Positions 16,626-27,521 of a stretch of DNA of 64,000 bases are shown piece by piece; position 1 is the stretch's first letter; each line of letters begins with the position of its first letter. Made by a program: the position numbers and the translations under genes. The DNA lies in NCBI RefSeq assembly GCF_022921075.1, contig NZ_CP095050.1:1612001-1676000 (forward strand), in the 5' to 3' direction. The stretch is from Hymenobacter sp. 5317J-9. GTDB lineage: Bacteria; Bacteroidota; Bacteroidia; Cytophagales; Hymenobacteraceae. The notes beneath the pieces were generated by a model. That model was not told the origin of the DNA. It was given only the letters and a program-made list of their open reading frames with translations, and ran no database searches.

Positions 16626-19133
16626 ATGCGCCTGGCATCTGTTCAACCCTCTGCTGCGGTCCCCCTGCGGGCCCTCGGCGACCCCAATTCCCAACCCGAA
16701 GCCATCGCCATCATGGCCGCCGACCCTGACCACCTTCTGCGCGGCGACGACGCGCCCCCCACGCTTTCCCTGCTGCCCGTGCGCAACACCGTGCTGTTTC
16801 CCGGCGTGGTGCTGCCCGTGACCGTGACGCGCAAAAAAAGCGTGAAGCTGGTGCGCAAAGCCTACGCCGCCGACAAGCTCGTGGGCGTGGTGGCCCAGCT
16901 CAACCCCGACGCCGACGAGCCCACCACCGAGGAGTTGCACCCCGTTGGCACCCTGGCCCGCATCCTGAAGCTGCTGGAGCAGCCCGACGGCCAGATTACC
17001 ATCATCCTACAAGGCCAGGTGCGCTTCACCATCGAGGAGCAGCTGAGCTTTACGCCGCTGGTGGCGCGGGTGAGCTACTTCGCCGAGGTGGCTCTCAACC
17101 CCGATATCCCGGCCGAGTTTGGCCTGATGCAGGCCCTGCGTGAGGCCGCGACCAAGGTGCTGGAACTCACGCCCGAGATTCCGATGGAAGCCCGGGCCAT
17201 GCTCGATGGCATTCAGTCGCCGGCTTTCCTCACGCACTTCCTGTCCAGCAACGTGCAGCTCGACCTGCCCGCCAAGCAGAAACTGCTGGAGTTGGCCGAC
17301 CCCGAGGCTCAGGCTCGCCAATTGCTCGAAGCCCTGCTCAGCCAGGCCGAGCTGCTTGAAATCAAGCAGGACATTCGTTCCAAAACTCACACCGGCATCG
17401 ATGCCCAGCAGCGCGAGTATTTCCTGCGCCAGCAGCTCAAAACCCTGCAGGATGAGCTGGGCCAGGACGGCCCCGACGAGGACGTGCAGCGCCTGCGCGC
17501 CCGCGCCGAAACCAAGAAATGGCCTGAGAACGTGGCGCTCCATTTTAAGAAGGAGATGGAGAAGCTGGCCCGCACCAACCCCATGGCGCCCGACTATTCG
17601 GTGAGCGTGAACTACGTGGAGTTTCTGCTCGATTTGCCCTGGGGTGAGTACACCAAGGACAAATTCAACCTCAAGCAAACCAAGAAAATCCTTGACGCCG
17701 ACCATTTCGGACTCGAAAAGGTGAAGGAGCGCATTCTGGAATACCTGGCGGTGCTAAAGCTGAAGCAGGATTTGAAGGCGCCGATTTTGTGTTTGTACGG
17801 ACCTCCTGGCGTGGGCAAAACCTCCCTGGGCCGCAGCATTGCCACGGCCCTGGGCCGCAAGTACGTGCGCATGAGCCTGGGCGGCGTGCGCGACGAAGCC
17901 GAGATTCGCGGGCACCGCAAAACCTACGTGGGCGCCATGCCCGGCCGCATCATCTCGCAGATTAAGAAGGCCGGCGCTTCAAACCCGGTCATCATTCTCG
18001 ATGAGATTGACAAGGTGAGCAGCGACTTCCGCGGCGACCCCAGCTCGGCCCTGCTCGAAGTGCTGGACCCGGAACAAAACGCCACTTTCACCGACAACTA
18101 CCTGGAGGTGGAATATGACCTGAGCAAGGTCTTGTTCATTGCCACGGCCAACTCGCTTGACACCATTCAGCCGGCCCTGCGCGACCGCATGGAAATCATC
18201 GACCTCACCGGCTACACCCAGGAGGAAAAGGTGCAGATTGCCCGAAAGCACCTCTGGCCCAAGCAGCTAAAGGAGCACGGCCTGGGCGAGAATGAAGTGA
18301 AAATCACGGACGCCTCGCTGCACCGCGTGGCCGACGACTACACCCGCGAAAGCGGCGTGCGCGGCCTGGAGCGCAAGCTGGCCGCCGTGACGCGCAACCT
18401 GGCCCGCCGCAAGGCGGGCAAAGAGCCCGTGCCGGCCGTGATGGAGCCCGCCGAAATCCGCAAAATTCTCGGTGCCGCCATCTTCGACCGCGACCAGTAC
18501 CAGGACAACGACACCGCCGGCGTGGTGACGGGCCTGGCCTGGACCAGCGTAGGCGGCGACATTCTCTTCGTGGAAAGCCTGCTGAGCCGCGGCCGGGGCA
18601 AGCTGACGCTCTCGGGCCAGCTCGGCGACGTAATGAAGGAATCGGCCATTACGGCACTCAGCTACCTACGCTCGCGGGCCGACGAAATCGGCATCGACTA
18701 CCGCTTGTTTGAGCAGTACGACCTGCACATTCACTTCCCCGAAGGCGCCGTGCCCAAAGATGGCCCCAGCGCGGGCATTGCCATTTTCACCAGCATTGCT
18801 TCGGCCTACACCCAGCGCCGGGTGCGCGCCAAGCTGGCCATGACCGGCGAAATCACCCTGCGCGGCAAGGTGCTGCCCGTGGGCGGCATCAAGGAGAAGC
18901 TGCTGGCCGCCCGCCGCGCCGGCATGAAGGACATCATCCTCTGCCCCAAAAACCGCAAGGACATTGAGGAAATCCAGGAAGACTACCTCAAAGGCCTCAC
19001 CATTCACTACGCCGACCGCGTGGACGATGTGCTGCGCGTGGCCCTGCTCGACGAGCTGGTGCCGCACCCGCAGCTGCTGCCCGTGCGCGACGAGCCCGTG
19101 CCCGTCGTAGGGCCCAGCGTGGAAGTGCAGTAG
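16626..19133 (+). CDS. lon: ATP-dependent Lon protease
   Basis: Cytoplasmic AAA+ serine protease that degrades misfolded and regulatory proteins. About 835 residues from the ATG at 16626. The N-terminal substrate domain begins near LSLLPVRNTVLFPGVVLPV. Walker A YGPPGVGKTSLG lies near residue 391 and Walker B VIILDEIDK near 454. The proteolytic dyad is Ser715 in KDGPSAGIAIF and Lys756 in GGIKEKLLAARRAG. The C-terminus carries a short acidic, Val/Pro-rich tail. Start choice is uncertain: ATG codons at 16584, 16626 and 16713 are all in frame, and the extra N-terminal residues are not conserved-looking. No heat-shock element was recognised. A hairpin follows the stop. Confidence 0.96.
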   Translation: MRLASVQPSAAVPLRALGDPNSQPEAIAIMAADPDHLLRGDDAPPTLSLLPVRNTVLFPGVVLPVTVTRKKSVKLVRKAYAADKLVGVVAQLNPDADEPTTEELHPVGTLARILKLLEQPDGQITIILQGQVRFTIEEQLSFTPLVARVSYFAEVALNPDIPAEFGLMQALREAATKVLELTPEIPMEARAMLDGIQSPAFLTHFLSSNVQLDLPAKQKLLELADPEAQARQLLEALLSQAELLEIKQDIRSKTHTGIDAQQREYFLRQQLKTLQDELGQDGPDEDVQRLRARAETKKWPENVALHFKKEMEKLARTNPMAPDYSVSVNYVEFLLDLPWGEYTKDKFNLKQTKKILDADHFGLEKVKERILEYLAVLKLKQDLKAPILCLYGPPGVGKTSLGRSIATALGRKYVRMSLGGVRDEAEIRGHRKTYVGAMPGRIISQIKKAGASNPVIILDEIDKVSSDFRGDPSSALLEVLDPEQNATFTDNYLEVEYDLSKVLFIATANSLDTIQPALRDRMEIIDLTGYTQEEKVQIARKHLWPKQLKEHGLGENEVKITDASLHRVADDYTRESGVRGLERKLAAVTRNLARRKAGKEPVPAVMEPAEIRKILGAAIFDRDQYQDNDTAGVVTGLAWTSVGGDILFVESLLSRGRGKLTLSGQLGDVMKESAITALSYLRSRADEIGIDYRLFEQYDLHIHFPEGAVPKDGPSAGIAIFTSIASAYTQRRVRAKLAMTGEITLRGKVLPVGGIKEKLLAARRAGMKDIILCPKNRKDIEEIQEDYLKGLTIHYADRVDDVLRVALLDELVPHPQLLPVRDEPVPVVGPSVEVQ

Positions 19134-19152
19134 GGTATAATGGGGGTAAACA

Positions 19153-19206
19153 GACCGTCCTGCTGAGTACAGTCGAAGCCGCGCTACTACGCTCAGCAGG
19201 ACGGTC
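19153..19206. terminator. Hairpin after lon, short relative of the dispersed repeat
   Basis: Arms 19153-19167 and 19192-19206 (GACCGTCCTGCTGAG and complement) pair perfectly over 15 bp. The CTGCTGAG core and the AGTCGAAGC that follows recall the dispersed repeat family, but the sequence has diverged. It lies 20 bp after the lon stop and may end lon transcription, although no T run follows. Confidence 0.55.
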
Positions 19207-19273
19207 CGCTGTTGGTTCGGATACTTTCTAACAATCTCCGGCGTTAGCGCTGCGACGGGTTTTCCTCCCGTCG

Positions 19274-19281
19274 TACCTTAG
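19274..19281 (+). promoter_or_regulatory. Near-consensus -7 element (TACCTTAG) before porQ
   Basis: One mismatch to TAnnTTTG, ending 4 nt before the porQ ATG at 19286. Transcription from here would give an almost leaderless mRNA. Confidence 0.35.
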
Positions 19282-19285
19282 TTAT

Positions 19286-20347
19286 ATGAAGCAATTTTCC
19301 GCGTATCGGCTGGCCGGTTTGGGTTTGTTAATGGGAGGATTGGGCCTGCGCCCAGCCGCGGCGCAGCAGCTGGGTGGGCGCACGGTTTTTCCGTTTCTGG
19401 ACCTGCCCGTGGGCGCGCAGCAGGCGGCTTTGGGCGGCATGAGCCCCTCGTCCCGCAACGACGACCCGACCATGCTGTTTGCCAACCCGGCCCTGCTGAA
19501 CGCCGAAATGGACGGCCGACTGGCGCTGAGCTACGTGGCCTACGTGGCCGACATCAAGCAAAGCACGGCCGCCTACGTGTTCAATACGGAGAAGTATGGC
19601 CGCTTCGGCGTGGGCGTCACCTACCTCAACTACGGCAACTTCGAGAGCTACGACTTGGCCGGCAACAGCCTGGGCACGGTGGGCGTGAACGAGTACACGG
19701 TGGGCGTGTCGGACTCGTACACCAAGGGCAAGTTCACCTTTGGGGCTACCACCAAGCTGGCCGTGAGCAGCATTGCCGGCAACCGCTCGCTGGCCGGCGT
19801 GGCCGATGCCGGCGTGGTCTACAAGCACCCCACGGCGGACTTCACGGCCGGCTTGGTGGTGAAAAATGCTGGCTTCCAGTTCTCACCCTATCCTGGCACC
19901 GAGCGCGGCCCACTACCGCTCGACGTGCAGATTGGCGCCTCGGTGAAGCCCGAGCACATGCCCGTGCGCATATCCCTAACGGCCCACCACTTGCAGCAGT
20001 GGGACATTCAGTACCTCGACCCCAACGCCCGCGGCACTCTCGACGCCAGTGGGCAGGAAAAGAAGCCCACCAAAAGCTTCGGCGACAACCTGGCCCGGCA
20101 CTTCACGGCGGCTGCGGCGCTCGTGCTCAGCAAAAACCTGCAATTCCGGGTGGGATACAACCACTTGCAGCGCCGCGAGCTGCGCCTCGATAACACCAGC
20201 GGCAGCGCCGGCCTCAGCTTCGGCGCCATGCTCAAAATCAGCAGCTTTCAAATTGATTACACCCACGCCACGCTGCAGGCGGCGGGCTCCAGCGAGTACT
20301 TCACCCTTTCCCGCAACTTGGATTCTTTGTTTAAGAAGAAGGAGTAG
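19286..20347 (+). CDS. porQ: Type IX secretion system protein PorQ
   Basis: Outer-membrane barrel protein of 353 residues in the FadL/PorV-related group that acts with PorU, PorV and PorZ at the cell-surface end of type IX secretion. The signal peptide is MKQFSAYRLAGLGLLMGGLG ending near AAAQ. The diagnostic N-terminus is GGRTVFPFLDLPVGAQQAAL, then LGGMSPSSRNDDPTMLFANP, where FxFLxLPxxAxxAALGG is the PorV/PorQ opening. Strands with FGVGVTYLNYGNFESYD and a C-terminal FTLSRNLDSLFKKKE follow. The gene stands between lon and hslU, separated by inverted repeats on both sides, so it is probably a single transcription unit. Confidence 0.92.
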   Translation: MKQFSAYRLAGLGLLMGGLGLRPAAAQQLGGRTVFPFLDLPVGAQQAALGGMSPSSRNDDPTMLFANPALLNAEMDGRLALSYVAYVADIKQSTAAYVFNTEKYGRFGVGVTYLNYGNFESYDLAGNSLGTVGVNEYTVGVSDSYTKGKFTFGATTKLAVSSIAGNRSLAGVADAGVVYKHPTADFTAGLVVKNAGFQFSPYPGTERGPLPLDVQIGASVKPEHMPVRISLTAHHLQQWDIQYLDPNARGTLDASGQEKKPTKSFGDNLARHFTAAAALVLSKNLQFRVGYNHLQRRELRLDNTSGSAGLSFGAMLKISSFQIDYTHATLQAAGSSEYFTLSRNLDSLFKKKE

Positions 20348-20360
20348 CCACTTACCTCCA

Positions 20361-20467
20361 GAACGTCATGCAGAGCGCAGCGAAGCATCTTGCCCGCAGT
20401 AAGTAAATCCTTTCGATTGGTTTACCTACTGCGGGCAAGATGCTTCGCTGCGCTCTGCATGACGTTC
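20361..20467. repeat. Long inverted repeat, variant copy 3
   Basis: Arms of about 47 bp (20361-20407 and 20421-20467) with a single mismatch. The outer part reads GAACGTCATGCAGAGCGCAG, so CTGAG of the main family is changed to CAGAG in both arms, a compensated change. It lies between porQ and hslU, ending 31 bp before the hslU ATG. Confidence 0.95.
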
Positions 20468-20498
20468 TTTTATTGCCCTGTTCCCGTACATTACCCAT

Positions 20499-21902
<1,404 letters not shown>

Positions 21903-21925
21903 TAGTGGCTACTAGATAAATCAAT

Positions 21926-21960
21926 AAAAAAGCCCCAGCCAAATTGGCTGGGGCTTTTTT
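21926..21960. terminator. Bidirectional intrinsic terminator between hslU and susD
   Basis: Perfect hairpin AAAAAAGCCCCAGCC - 5-nt AAATT loop - complement, ending in TTTTTT; the A run on the left gives the same T run on the minus strand. It separates convergent hslU and the SusD-like gene. Confidence 0.9.
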
Positions 21961-21978
21961 GTGCCTTGGTCAGAAGGG

Positions 21979-23418
21979 TTAGTACCCGGGGTTCTGCACG
22001 AGGTTGGGATTTTGCTGGATATCAACGTTGGGAATTGGGAAAATGGCTTTTTGCTCGCCGTAGTTGATGCGGCTCGAGTTGCGCTTGTAGCGCATCAAGT
22101 CGTAATAACGGTGGCCTTCAAATGCCAGCTCCAAACGGCGCTCAAACAGAATGGCATCAATCAGTGCTTGCTTGTTGGCAAAAGACGCTGCCGTGTAGTT
22201 GGGGTAAGCCGGAATCGTTGGCAGCGACCGGCGACGTACCGTGTTCAACAGCGTGATGGCTTCAGCGCTGATGCCGGCATCGGTTTGAGCGAGGCCTTCG
22301 GCACGGTTCAACAGCACTTCAGAGTAACGAGCAATCGGCACATTGTCAGCCGAACCGTTGTTGTACTTCAGCGTGAAGATGTTGGTTGTAGCAGAAGCCG
22401 GGAACGTCGATGGGTCAAGTAGCAGCGTGCGACGACGGTCTTTGCTGCGGAACTGCGTGCTGTCGATACGCGCATAGGGCGTAACGCTGATGTCGGCCCG
22501 ACGCAGGCGACCGTAGTGCTGGCCAATGGCGTTGTTGGTGTTCGGGTTGTCGCTGAGGTTCATGGCCACCGAGAAAATCGACTCGGGGTTGCTGAAGGTA
22601 GCGGCAGTGAATGGCACCGCGGGAGTGGCTGACAGCGAATGGCGGGCGCCGGTAATTACCGTGTTAGCCATGGTCGCAGCTTCTGCATACTGGCCCTTGT
22701 ACAAATACACGCGCGAGAGCAAGGTGCGGGCAGCGTCTTTGGTCGCACGCGCGGTGCGGTCGTAAGCAGTTCCGTACGTTTCGGGCAGTGCAATGATGGC
22801 GTCGTTCAGGTCTTGCTCGATTTGGGTGTATACCTGACGAACGGTTGCGCGGGACAAGTTTTGACTGGCATCAAAAGCAGTGCTTGCGTCCGGTGCCGTC
22901 AACTGCAGGGGCACGCCGGCGTGCGAGGCATCCGCGGTGAAATTGTAGGGCTGAGCAAACAGATTCACCAGGTGAAAATACACGAGGGCCCGGATGAACT
23001 TAGCCTCTCCAATGTATTGGGCTTCCAGCGCAGGAGTGGTTTTGCCTGGGTTTTTGGCAATTTGCTGCAGGAAGTAGTTTACAGCGTACAGCGAGTTGTA
23101 ACCACCGGTCCAAGCGTTCGTTGCAATACCATCGTTGGCCTGCTGGTTGAACGTAGACACGTTGCCGAAGAACCCGGCGGGGTTGGTGTCATCGCTGCGA
23201 ATGTCGCTGTAGATAAGGGCACGGCCGCCCAAAAACTCAGCGTTTTGCAAGCCATTGTACATACCAATGGCCGATTTGGAGATGCGGTCGGCATTGGCGA
23301 ACGCATCTTCCTGGGTCAGGGCTGTGGGCGGGTCTTGGGTAAGAACGTCGCAGCCAGTGCCCGAGGCAAGCAGCATGGCGCAGAAAGCGGCCAGCCGCAA
23401 TTTAGAATTATGATTCAT
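21979..23418 (-). CDS. SusD/RagB-family outer-membrane nutrient-binding lipoprotein (system A)
   Basis: Surface-exposed substrate-binding lipoprotein, 479 residues, that caps the SusC channel encoded immediately upstream. The ATG at 23418 starts MNHNSKLRLAAFCAMLLASG with lipobox cysteine (GTGCDVLTQDPPTA). SusD family features are a TPR-like helical region (KFIRALVYFHLVNLFAQPYN), the block ARTLLSRVYLYKGQYAEAA, and a C-terminal RRLELAFEGHRYYDLMRYKR motif, where the GHRYYDLMR segment is characteristic. The longer in-frame start at 23439 adds seven residues before the signal peptide. The gap to susC is 23 bp, so the two genes share a transcript. No carbohydrate-active enzyme is near; the substrate cannot be read from the sequence. 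Confidence 0.93.
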   Translation of the reverse strand: MNHNSKLRLAAFCAMLLASGTGCDVLTQDPPTALTQEDAFANADRISKSAIGMYNGLQNAEFLGGRALIYSDIRSDDTNPAGFFGNVSTFNQQANDGIATNAWTGGYNSLYAVNYFLQQIAKNPGKTTPALEAQYIGEAKFIRALVYFHLVNLFAQPYNFTADASHAGVPLQLTAPDASTAFDASQNLSRATVRQVYTQIEQDLNDAIIALPETYGTAYDRTARATKDAARTLLSRVYLYKGQYAEAATMANTVITGARHSLSATPAVPFTAATFSNPESIFSVAMNLSDNPNTNNAIGQHYGRLRRADISVTPYARIDSTQFRSKDRRRTLLLDPSTFPASATTNIFTLKYNNGSADNVPIARYSEVLLNRAEGLAQTDAGISAEAITLLNTVRRRSLPTIPAYPNYTAASFANKQALIDAILFERRLELAFEGHRYYDLMRYKRNSSRINYGEQKAIFPIPNVDIQQNPNLVQNPGY

Positions 23419-23441
23419 GTAAAGAGAAGGAAAAGCCACGA

Positions 23442-26400
23442 TTAAATGCCAACGTTAATGCCGAAGGTGAAGCTGCGGGTCGGGGGCACCGAACGACCGT
23501 CAACACCATAAGCAATGTTGTTGCCGATGTTGGTGTTCACTTCGGGGTCCAAACCTTTGTACTTGGTGAAGTTGTACAGATTTTGTGCCAGCACGTACAC
23601 GCGCAGGTTGTTCACCCCGTAACGTTTGATGAAAGCGTCGGGCAGGTTGTAGCCCAGGCTAGCCTGGCGAATGCGCAGGAAGTCACCGTTTTCGAGCCAA
23701 CGGGTCGACGCCTGAGTCGACACCACATCGCGCAACACAAGCTTCTGGATGTCCGTCTGCTGGCCAGGAGTCGTCCAACGGTCTTTAATCTCGGTGATGT
23801 TGTTCTGCAAGCTGTTGCTCAGCAGAGCAGCACGGTAACCGTTGTAAATCTGGTTGCCACCGCTGTATTGCAGGAAGATGCCAAGTTCCAGCCCTTTGAA
23901 GGAGAAAGTGTTGTCAAAGCCACCGAAGAAGGTGGGGTAACCGGTCTTGTTGGTGTACTTGTAGTCGGCCACCGTGATGGGTGTGGTCACATCGCCCGAT
24001 GCCGTGAGCCAGCGGCCCTGGGTTGTGGAAGCATTGGTCGTGTAAGCGGCATCATACTGCTTGATGTTGCCGTCTTTGTCCAGGAACTGTGCGTTGCCAT
24101 TAGCGGGGTTTACACCGGCCCACACGGGTAGGAAATAAATGCCGACGCTGCTGCCGATGCTGGCGCGCTGGTTGCCTGCGGTGATGTCGTTCGGGGTGGC
24201 CAACTCCGTAATCCGGTTCTTGATGATGCTGCCGTTCAGGTTTGAGGTCCACGTAAAGCCGTTTTGCAGGCGCACGTTCACCGTGTTGAGAGTCAATTCA
24301 ACACCGCGGTTGTACATGCTGCCCACGTTGCGGTTTACACCCGAACCGGGAATGCCCGTGGTGCGCAACGTTGGTGCGAACAGCAATATACCGCTCACGT
24401 CGTTGTTAAAGAAGTCGAACGTCACGTTGATGCGGTTGTTTACCAGTGCTGCATCAAAGCCAATGTCAAGCTTCTTCGACGTTTCCCATGCAACTGAGGG
24501 GTTGCCCACCTGAGAGATGCTGAAGCCGTTGAGGTCGGCGTATTGGCCGCCACCCACGAGCGTGCGCGAAGCGTACGACCCAATGCCGGCAGAGTTACCT
24601 ACTTTGCCGTAGCTGGCGCGCAGTTTCAAATCGTTGATGGCCGTGATGCCCTTCATGAAATTCTCCTGCGAAATGCGCCATCCTACCGAGCCGCCGGGGA
24701 AGTAGCCGCGCTGGTTGTTCGCTCCAAAAATGGAGGAGGCATCAGCCCGGAATGAGAACGAGGCGTAGTATTTGTTGTCGAAGCTGTAGTTGGCGCGGGC
24801 GAAGTACGACTGGAAACCGTTATTGAAAGCGGAGCCACCAGTACCGGTCTGGTTGGTATACAGGCCGTCGAGCAGCGATTGAAACTTCGTGTCGGCGAAG
24901 TCGGCACCGGAACTGTACACGAGTTGAGTGCGCGTCTCCTGATATTCAACACCAGCAGTCAGGCCAATCGTGTGCTTCTCGTTGAATACACGGTCGTAGT
25001 TCGCATAGTTCTGCCAGTTGTACTGGGTGCGGGTGGTGTTATACAGCTGCACCAGGCCCTGTCCAAGCTGACGCCCCAAGCTGCCCAGAATGGGGCTGCT
25101 GTACTGGTCTTCAAAGTTGGTGGAGTAGTCGATGCCGTATTTAGTAGTCAACTGCAAGCCTTTCAGGGGTTCTACCGTGAGGTAGCCGTTGCCCAAGGTG
25201 CGTTGCACCGTGTTGTCGTTGCGGTTTTCGCGCAGCGTACCAATGATGTGGAAGTAAGCGTTGGGAGCGTACGTGCTGGGAACGACGTTATTGCCGTTGC
25301 CCAGGTTACCCAAGGTGTTCAGGTAATAGCTGCCATCGGGGTTGTAGGCGGGAATGTTCGGCGGAGCCGTGTAGCCCGATACCGTGGCACCGGCCAGAGC
25401 GTTTTCGCCGTTGATACCTTGGTTATAGGTCTTGGCGTAGTTCAGGCTAACGCCGCTCTTGAGCCATTTCTTGGGAGTCAGGTCAATGTTGAGGCGTCCC
25501 GACCCACGGCGCAGCCGGTTGTTCAGGATGATGCCTTTCTGGTCGTTCCAGTCACCCGAGCCATAGTAGGAAGCAAATTCGTTGCCGCCCGACAGGGCTA
25601 CCTGGTAGTTCTGCTGCGTGCCACGCTGGAAAACTTCTTTAATCCAGTCCGTCTCATCCGGAACACCGTCGCCGTTCACATCGATGGGAGCGGCAATGGC
25701 CGCCGGGATGCTGGTGTTGCCCACGTTACCGGGGGCGCCTACGCTGCCTGCACGGGCATTGGCTGCCTTTTCGTTCGAAATGGCAATAAAGTCACTGCCA
25801 TTGAGCACCTTGGGGGTGCGTACGGCATCCTGGAAGCCATAGAACGAGTTGAAGGACAGACGATTGGTGCCTGATTTCCCGCGTTTGGTCGTGATAACAA
25901 CTACGCCGTTGGCGCCGCGCGAACCATAAATGGCGGCAGCAGAAGCGTCTTTCAGCACATCGACCGAGGCGATGTCGTTAGGGTTGATGTCGGCCAAGGG
26001 GTTGTAACGCGTGCTGAGCGAGTTGGCTTGAGCACTGTTGTTCAGCGGCACACCGTCGAGGATAAACAGCGGCTGCGAGCTGTTGGAAATGGAGTTGGCG
26101 CCGCGAATGCGAATCACGGCTTGGTCACCGAGGGTGCCGCTGGTCGTGTTCACGTTCACACCGGCCATGCGGCCCTGCAAGGCTTGGTCGGCGCTCACTA
26201 CCGGCTGCAACAAGAGCTTCTCTTCCGTGACTTTGGCCACCGAGCCCGTGATGTCTTTCACATCCTGCGAGCCGCCATAGCCCGTCACCACAACTTCGGT
26301 CAGTTGTTTGGTGTCGGTAGCCAGTGCTACCTGAAAGTCGGAGTTAGTGCCAATGGCCCGCTCCTGGGTCGTCATGCCCACGGAACTGAATACGAGCGTG

Positions 26401-26609
26401 CCGCCAGATTCCGGCACCGAAAGGCTAAAAGCACCGTCAGCGTTGGTGGAAACGCCATTGGTGGTGCCTTTCAGCAACACCGTCACACCCGGCAAACCGT
26501 CGCCGGTCTTTTGGTCAGTTACTCGTCCGGAGATGGTGCGCGTTTGCGCCAACACCCCCTGTAAGAGAGTAAACATGAGCACGAGGCTCATGAGTAAGGT
26601 TTTTTTCAT
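23442..26609 (-). CDS. SusC/RagA-family TonB-linked outer-membrane receptor (system A)
   Basis: TonB-dependent active import channel of 1055 residues. The ATG at 26609 starts a signal peptide (MKKTLLMSLVLMFTLLQGVL, cleavage near LAQ). It is followed by the SusC-type carboxypeptidase-D-like domain (SGRVTDQKTGDGLPGVTVLL), then the linker VVVTGYG and the plug domain (QALQGRMAGVNVNT, AVIRIRGANSI, LFILDGVPL). The remainder is a 22-strand barrel of usual length ending RSFTFGINVGI. An exact TAnnTTTG box (26657-26664) with a TTG about 16 bp further upstream gives a credible promoter 48 nt before the start. It forms an operon with the SusD-like gene downstream. Confidence 0.96.
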   Translation of the reverse strand: MKKTLLMSLVLMFTLLQGVLAQTRTISGRVTDQKTGDGLPGVTVLLKGTTNGVSTNADGAFSLSVPESGGTLVFSSVGMTTQERAIGTNSDFQVALATDTKQLTEVVVTGYGGSQDVKDITGSVAKVTEEKLLLQPVVSADQALQGRMAGVNVNTTSGTLGDQAVIRIRGANSISNSSQPLFILDGVPLNNSAQANSLSTRYNPLADINPNDIASVDVLKDASAAAIYGSRGANGVVVITTKRGKSGTNRLSFNSFYGFQDAVRTPKVLNGSDFIAISNEKAANARAGSVGAPGNVGNTSIPAAIAAPIDVNGDGVPDETDWIKEVFQRGTQQNYQVALSGGNEFASYYGSGDWNDQKGIILNNRLRRGSGRLNIDLTPKKWLKSGVSLNYAKTYNQGINGENALAGATVSGYTAPPNIPAYNPDGSYYLNTLGNLGNGNNVVPSTYAPNAYFHIIGTLRENRNDNTVQRTLGNGYLTVEPLKGLQLTTKYGIDYSTNFEDQYSSPILGSLGRQLGQGLVQLYNTTRTQYNWQNYANYDRVFNEKHTIGLTAGVEYQETRTQLVYSSGADFADTKFQSLLDGLYTNQTGTGGSAFNNGFQSYFARANYSFDNKYYASFSFRADASSIFGANNQRGYFPGGSVGWRISQENFMKGITAINDLKLRASYGKVGNSAGIGSYASRTLVGGGQYADLNGFSISQVGNPSVAWETSKKLDIGFDAALVNNRINVTFDFFNNDVSGILLFAPTLRTTGIPGSGVNRNVGSMYNRGVELTLNTVNVRLQNGFTWTSNLNGSIIKNRITELATPNDITAGNQRASIGSSVGIYFLPVWAGVNPANGNAQFLDKDGNIKQYDAAYTTNASTTQGRWLTASGDVTTPITVADYKYTNKTGYPTFFGGFDNTFSFKGLELGIFLQYSGGNQIYNGYRAALLSNSLQNNITEIKDRWTTPGQQTDIQKLVLRDVVSTQASTRWLENGDFLRIRQASLGYNLPDAFIKRYGVNNLRVYVLAQNLYNFTKYKGLDPEVNTNIGNNIAYGVDGRSVPPTRSFTFGINVGI

Positions 26610-26656
26610 GGACAAAAGGTTAAAAAATGGTAATGGTAATGGTGAGTTTACACTGT

Positions 26657-26664
26657 CAAAAATA
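26657..26664 (-). promoter_or_regulatory. -7 promoter element (TATTTTTG) for susC system A
   Basis: Exact TAnnTTTG on the minus strand, 47 nt upstream of the start at 26609. A TTG at 26683-26681, 16 bp upstream, can serve as the -33 element. This is the most complete Bacteroidota-type promoter seen in the window. Confidence 0.6.
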
Positions 26665-26806
26665 AGACAATTCAGGCATGCAAGAGCAAAAAGAACATCA
26701 ATTCTTCATGAAAACTTGTGATTTCCGTAAATTATTTAGGAATAGCTGGCAGCATAGGCAAGCTAGCCTCAATTTTTCTGCTTTGGATTAAAGGAATATT
26801 AAAAAG

Positions 26807-26844
26807 AAGCCCGGTACTAAGCAGATGCAGTACCGGGCTTTTTT
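26807..26844 (-). terminator. Intrinsic terminator after lipoprotein gene of system B
   Basis: AAGCCCGGTACT (26807-26818) pairs perfectly with 26829-26840; on the minus strand the hairpin is followed by CTTTTTAAT after a short TT. It separates system B (upstream, minus) from the system A promoter, and shows that the two SusCD systems are separate transcription units. Confidence 0.8.
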
Positions 26845-26869
26845 GCACACGGGGGAGCCGACAATTTTC

Positions 26870-27484
26870 CTAGATGCGGAACTCTGCTACGGCTGCGTAG
26901 GGAGCATTGATGAGCGTGCCAGTGGGTGCGCCCACGGAGCCCGTGGTGGTAGAAAGCGGAGTGAGAATGATGCGACGGCCGTCCTTCATAACGTACTCGA
27001 AGGTGAAAACGACCGCCTCGCCGTTCAGCATGTTATTGCGGGCCCCCGGCGACGTGGCCAGAACAGGGGTAGGAGCGGGGTTGGCCGTGGTGGGCGAGTT
27101 CGGAAACAGGTCCTTGATGGCTTCCTGGCTATCGATGGTTACGGTGGCCGGGAAGGAGGTAAGGTCCATTACCTTGACCCGGGGGCCGAGGATGTTGTTA
27201 CGGCGGAAGCTCTTGTACACTTCCACCGTTTGCAGCTCCGAGTAACCCTTGGACGGGTTCACCACAAACTCGAATACCGGACGCGGGGTGCCAGTAGTGG
27301 TCTGAGTGGTGACAGAGTTACGAGCCGACGGGTAGTCGAAGTACGATTTCTGCGGGTTGATTTCCGGAATAACCAGCGGAATGCTTTCGGTGGCGGGCTC
27401 GGGTATCCGGCTGGCCTCGCGGCAAGCCGGAAGGGCGGACACCGCCATAACCAGCAGTAGCAACTGAGTGAAATACTTTTTCAT
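26870..27484 (-). CDS. Small surface/periplasmic lipoprotein of SusCD system B
   Basis: Predicted 204-residue lipoprotein: MKKYFTQLLLLVMAVSALPA, then lipobox Cys (PACREASRIP). The mature part is rich in Thr, Pro and Val with beta character (VFEFVVNPSKGYSELQTVEVY, AVVFTFEYVMKDGRRIILTP). No named domain was recognised. It follows the SusD-like gene by 37 bp on the same strand and ends at a terminator, so it is the last gene of a SusC-SusD-lipoprotein operon. Such third genes often encode additional surface glycan- or peptide-binding proteins (family knowledge); whether this one binds substrate is inference. Confidence 0.8.
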   Translation of the reverse strand: MKKYFTQLLLLVMAVSALPACREASRIPEPATESIPLVIPEINPQKSYFDYPSARNSVTTQTTTGTPRPVFEFVVNPSKGYSELQTVEVYKSFRRNNILGPRVKVMDLTSFPATVTIDSQEAIKDLFPNSPTTANPAPTPVLATSPGARNNMLNGEAVVFTFEYVMKDGRRIILTPLSTTTGSVGAPTGTLINAPYAAVAEFRI

Positions 27485-27521
27485 ATAACGAAGCAGATGA
27501 AATCGATGAGAGGGCCGGGAC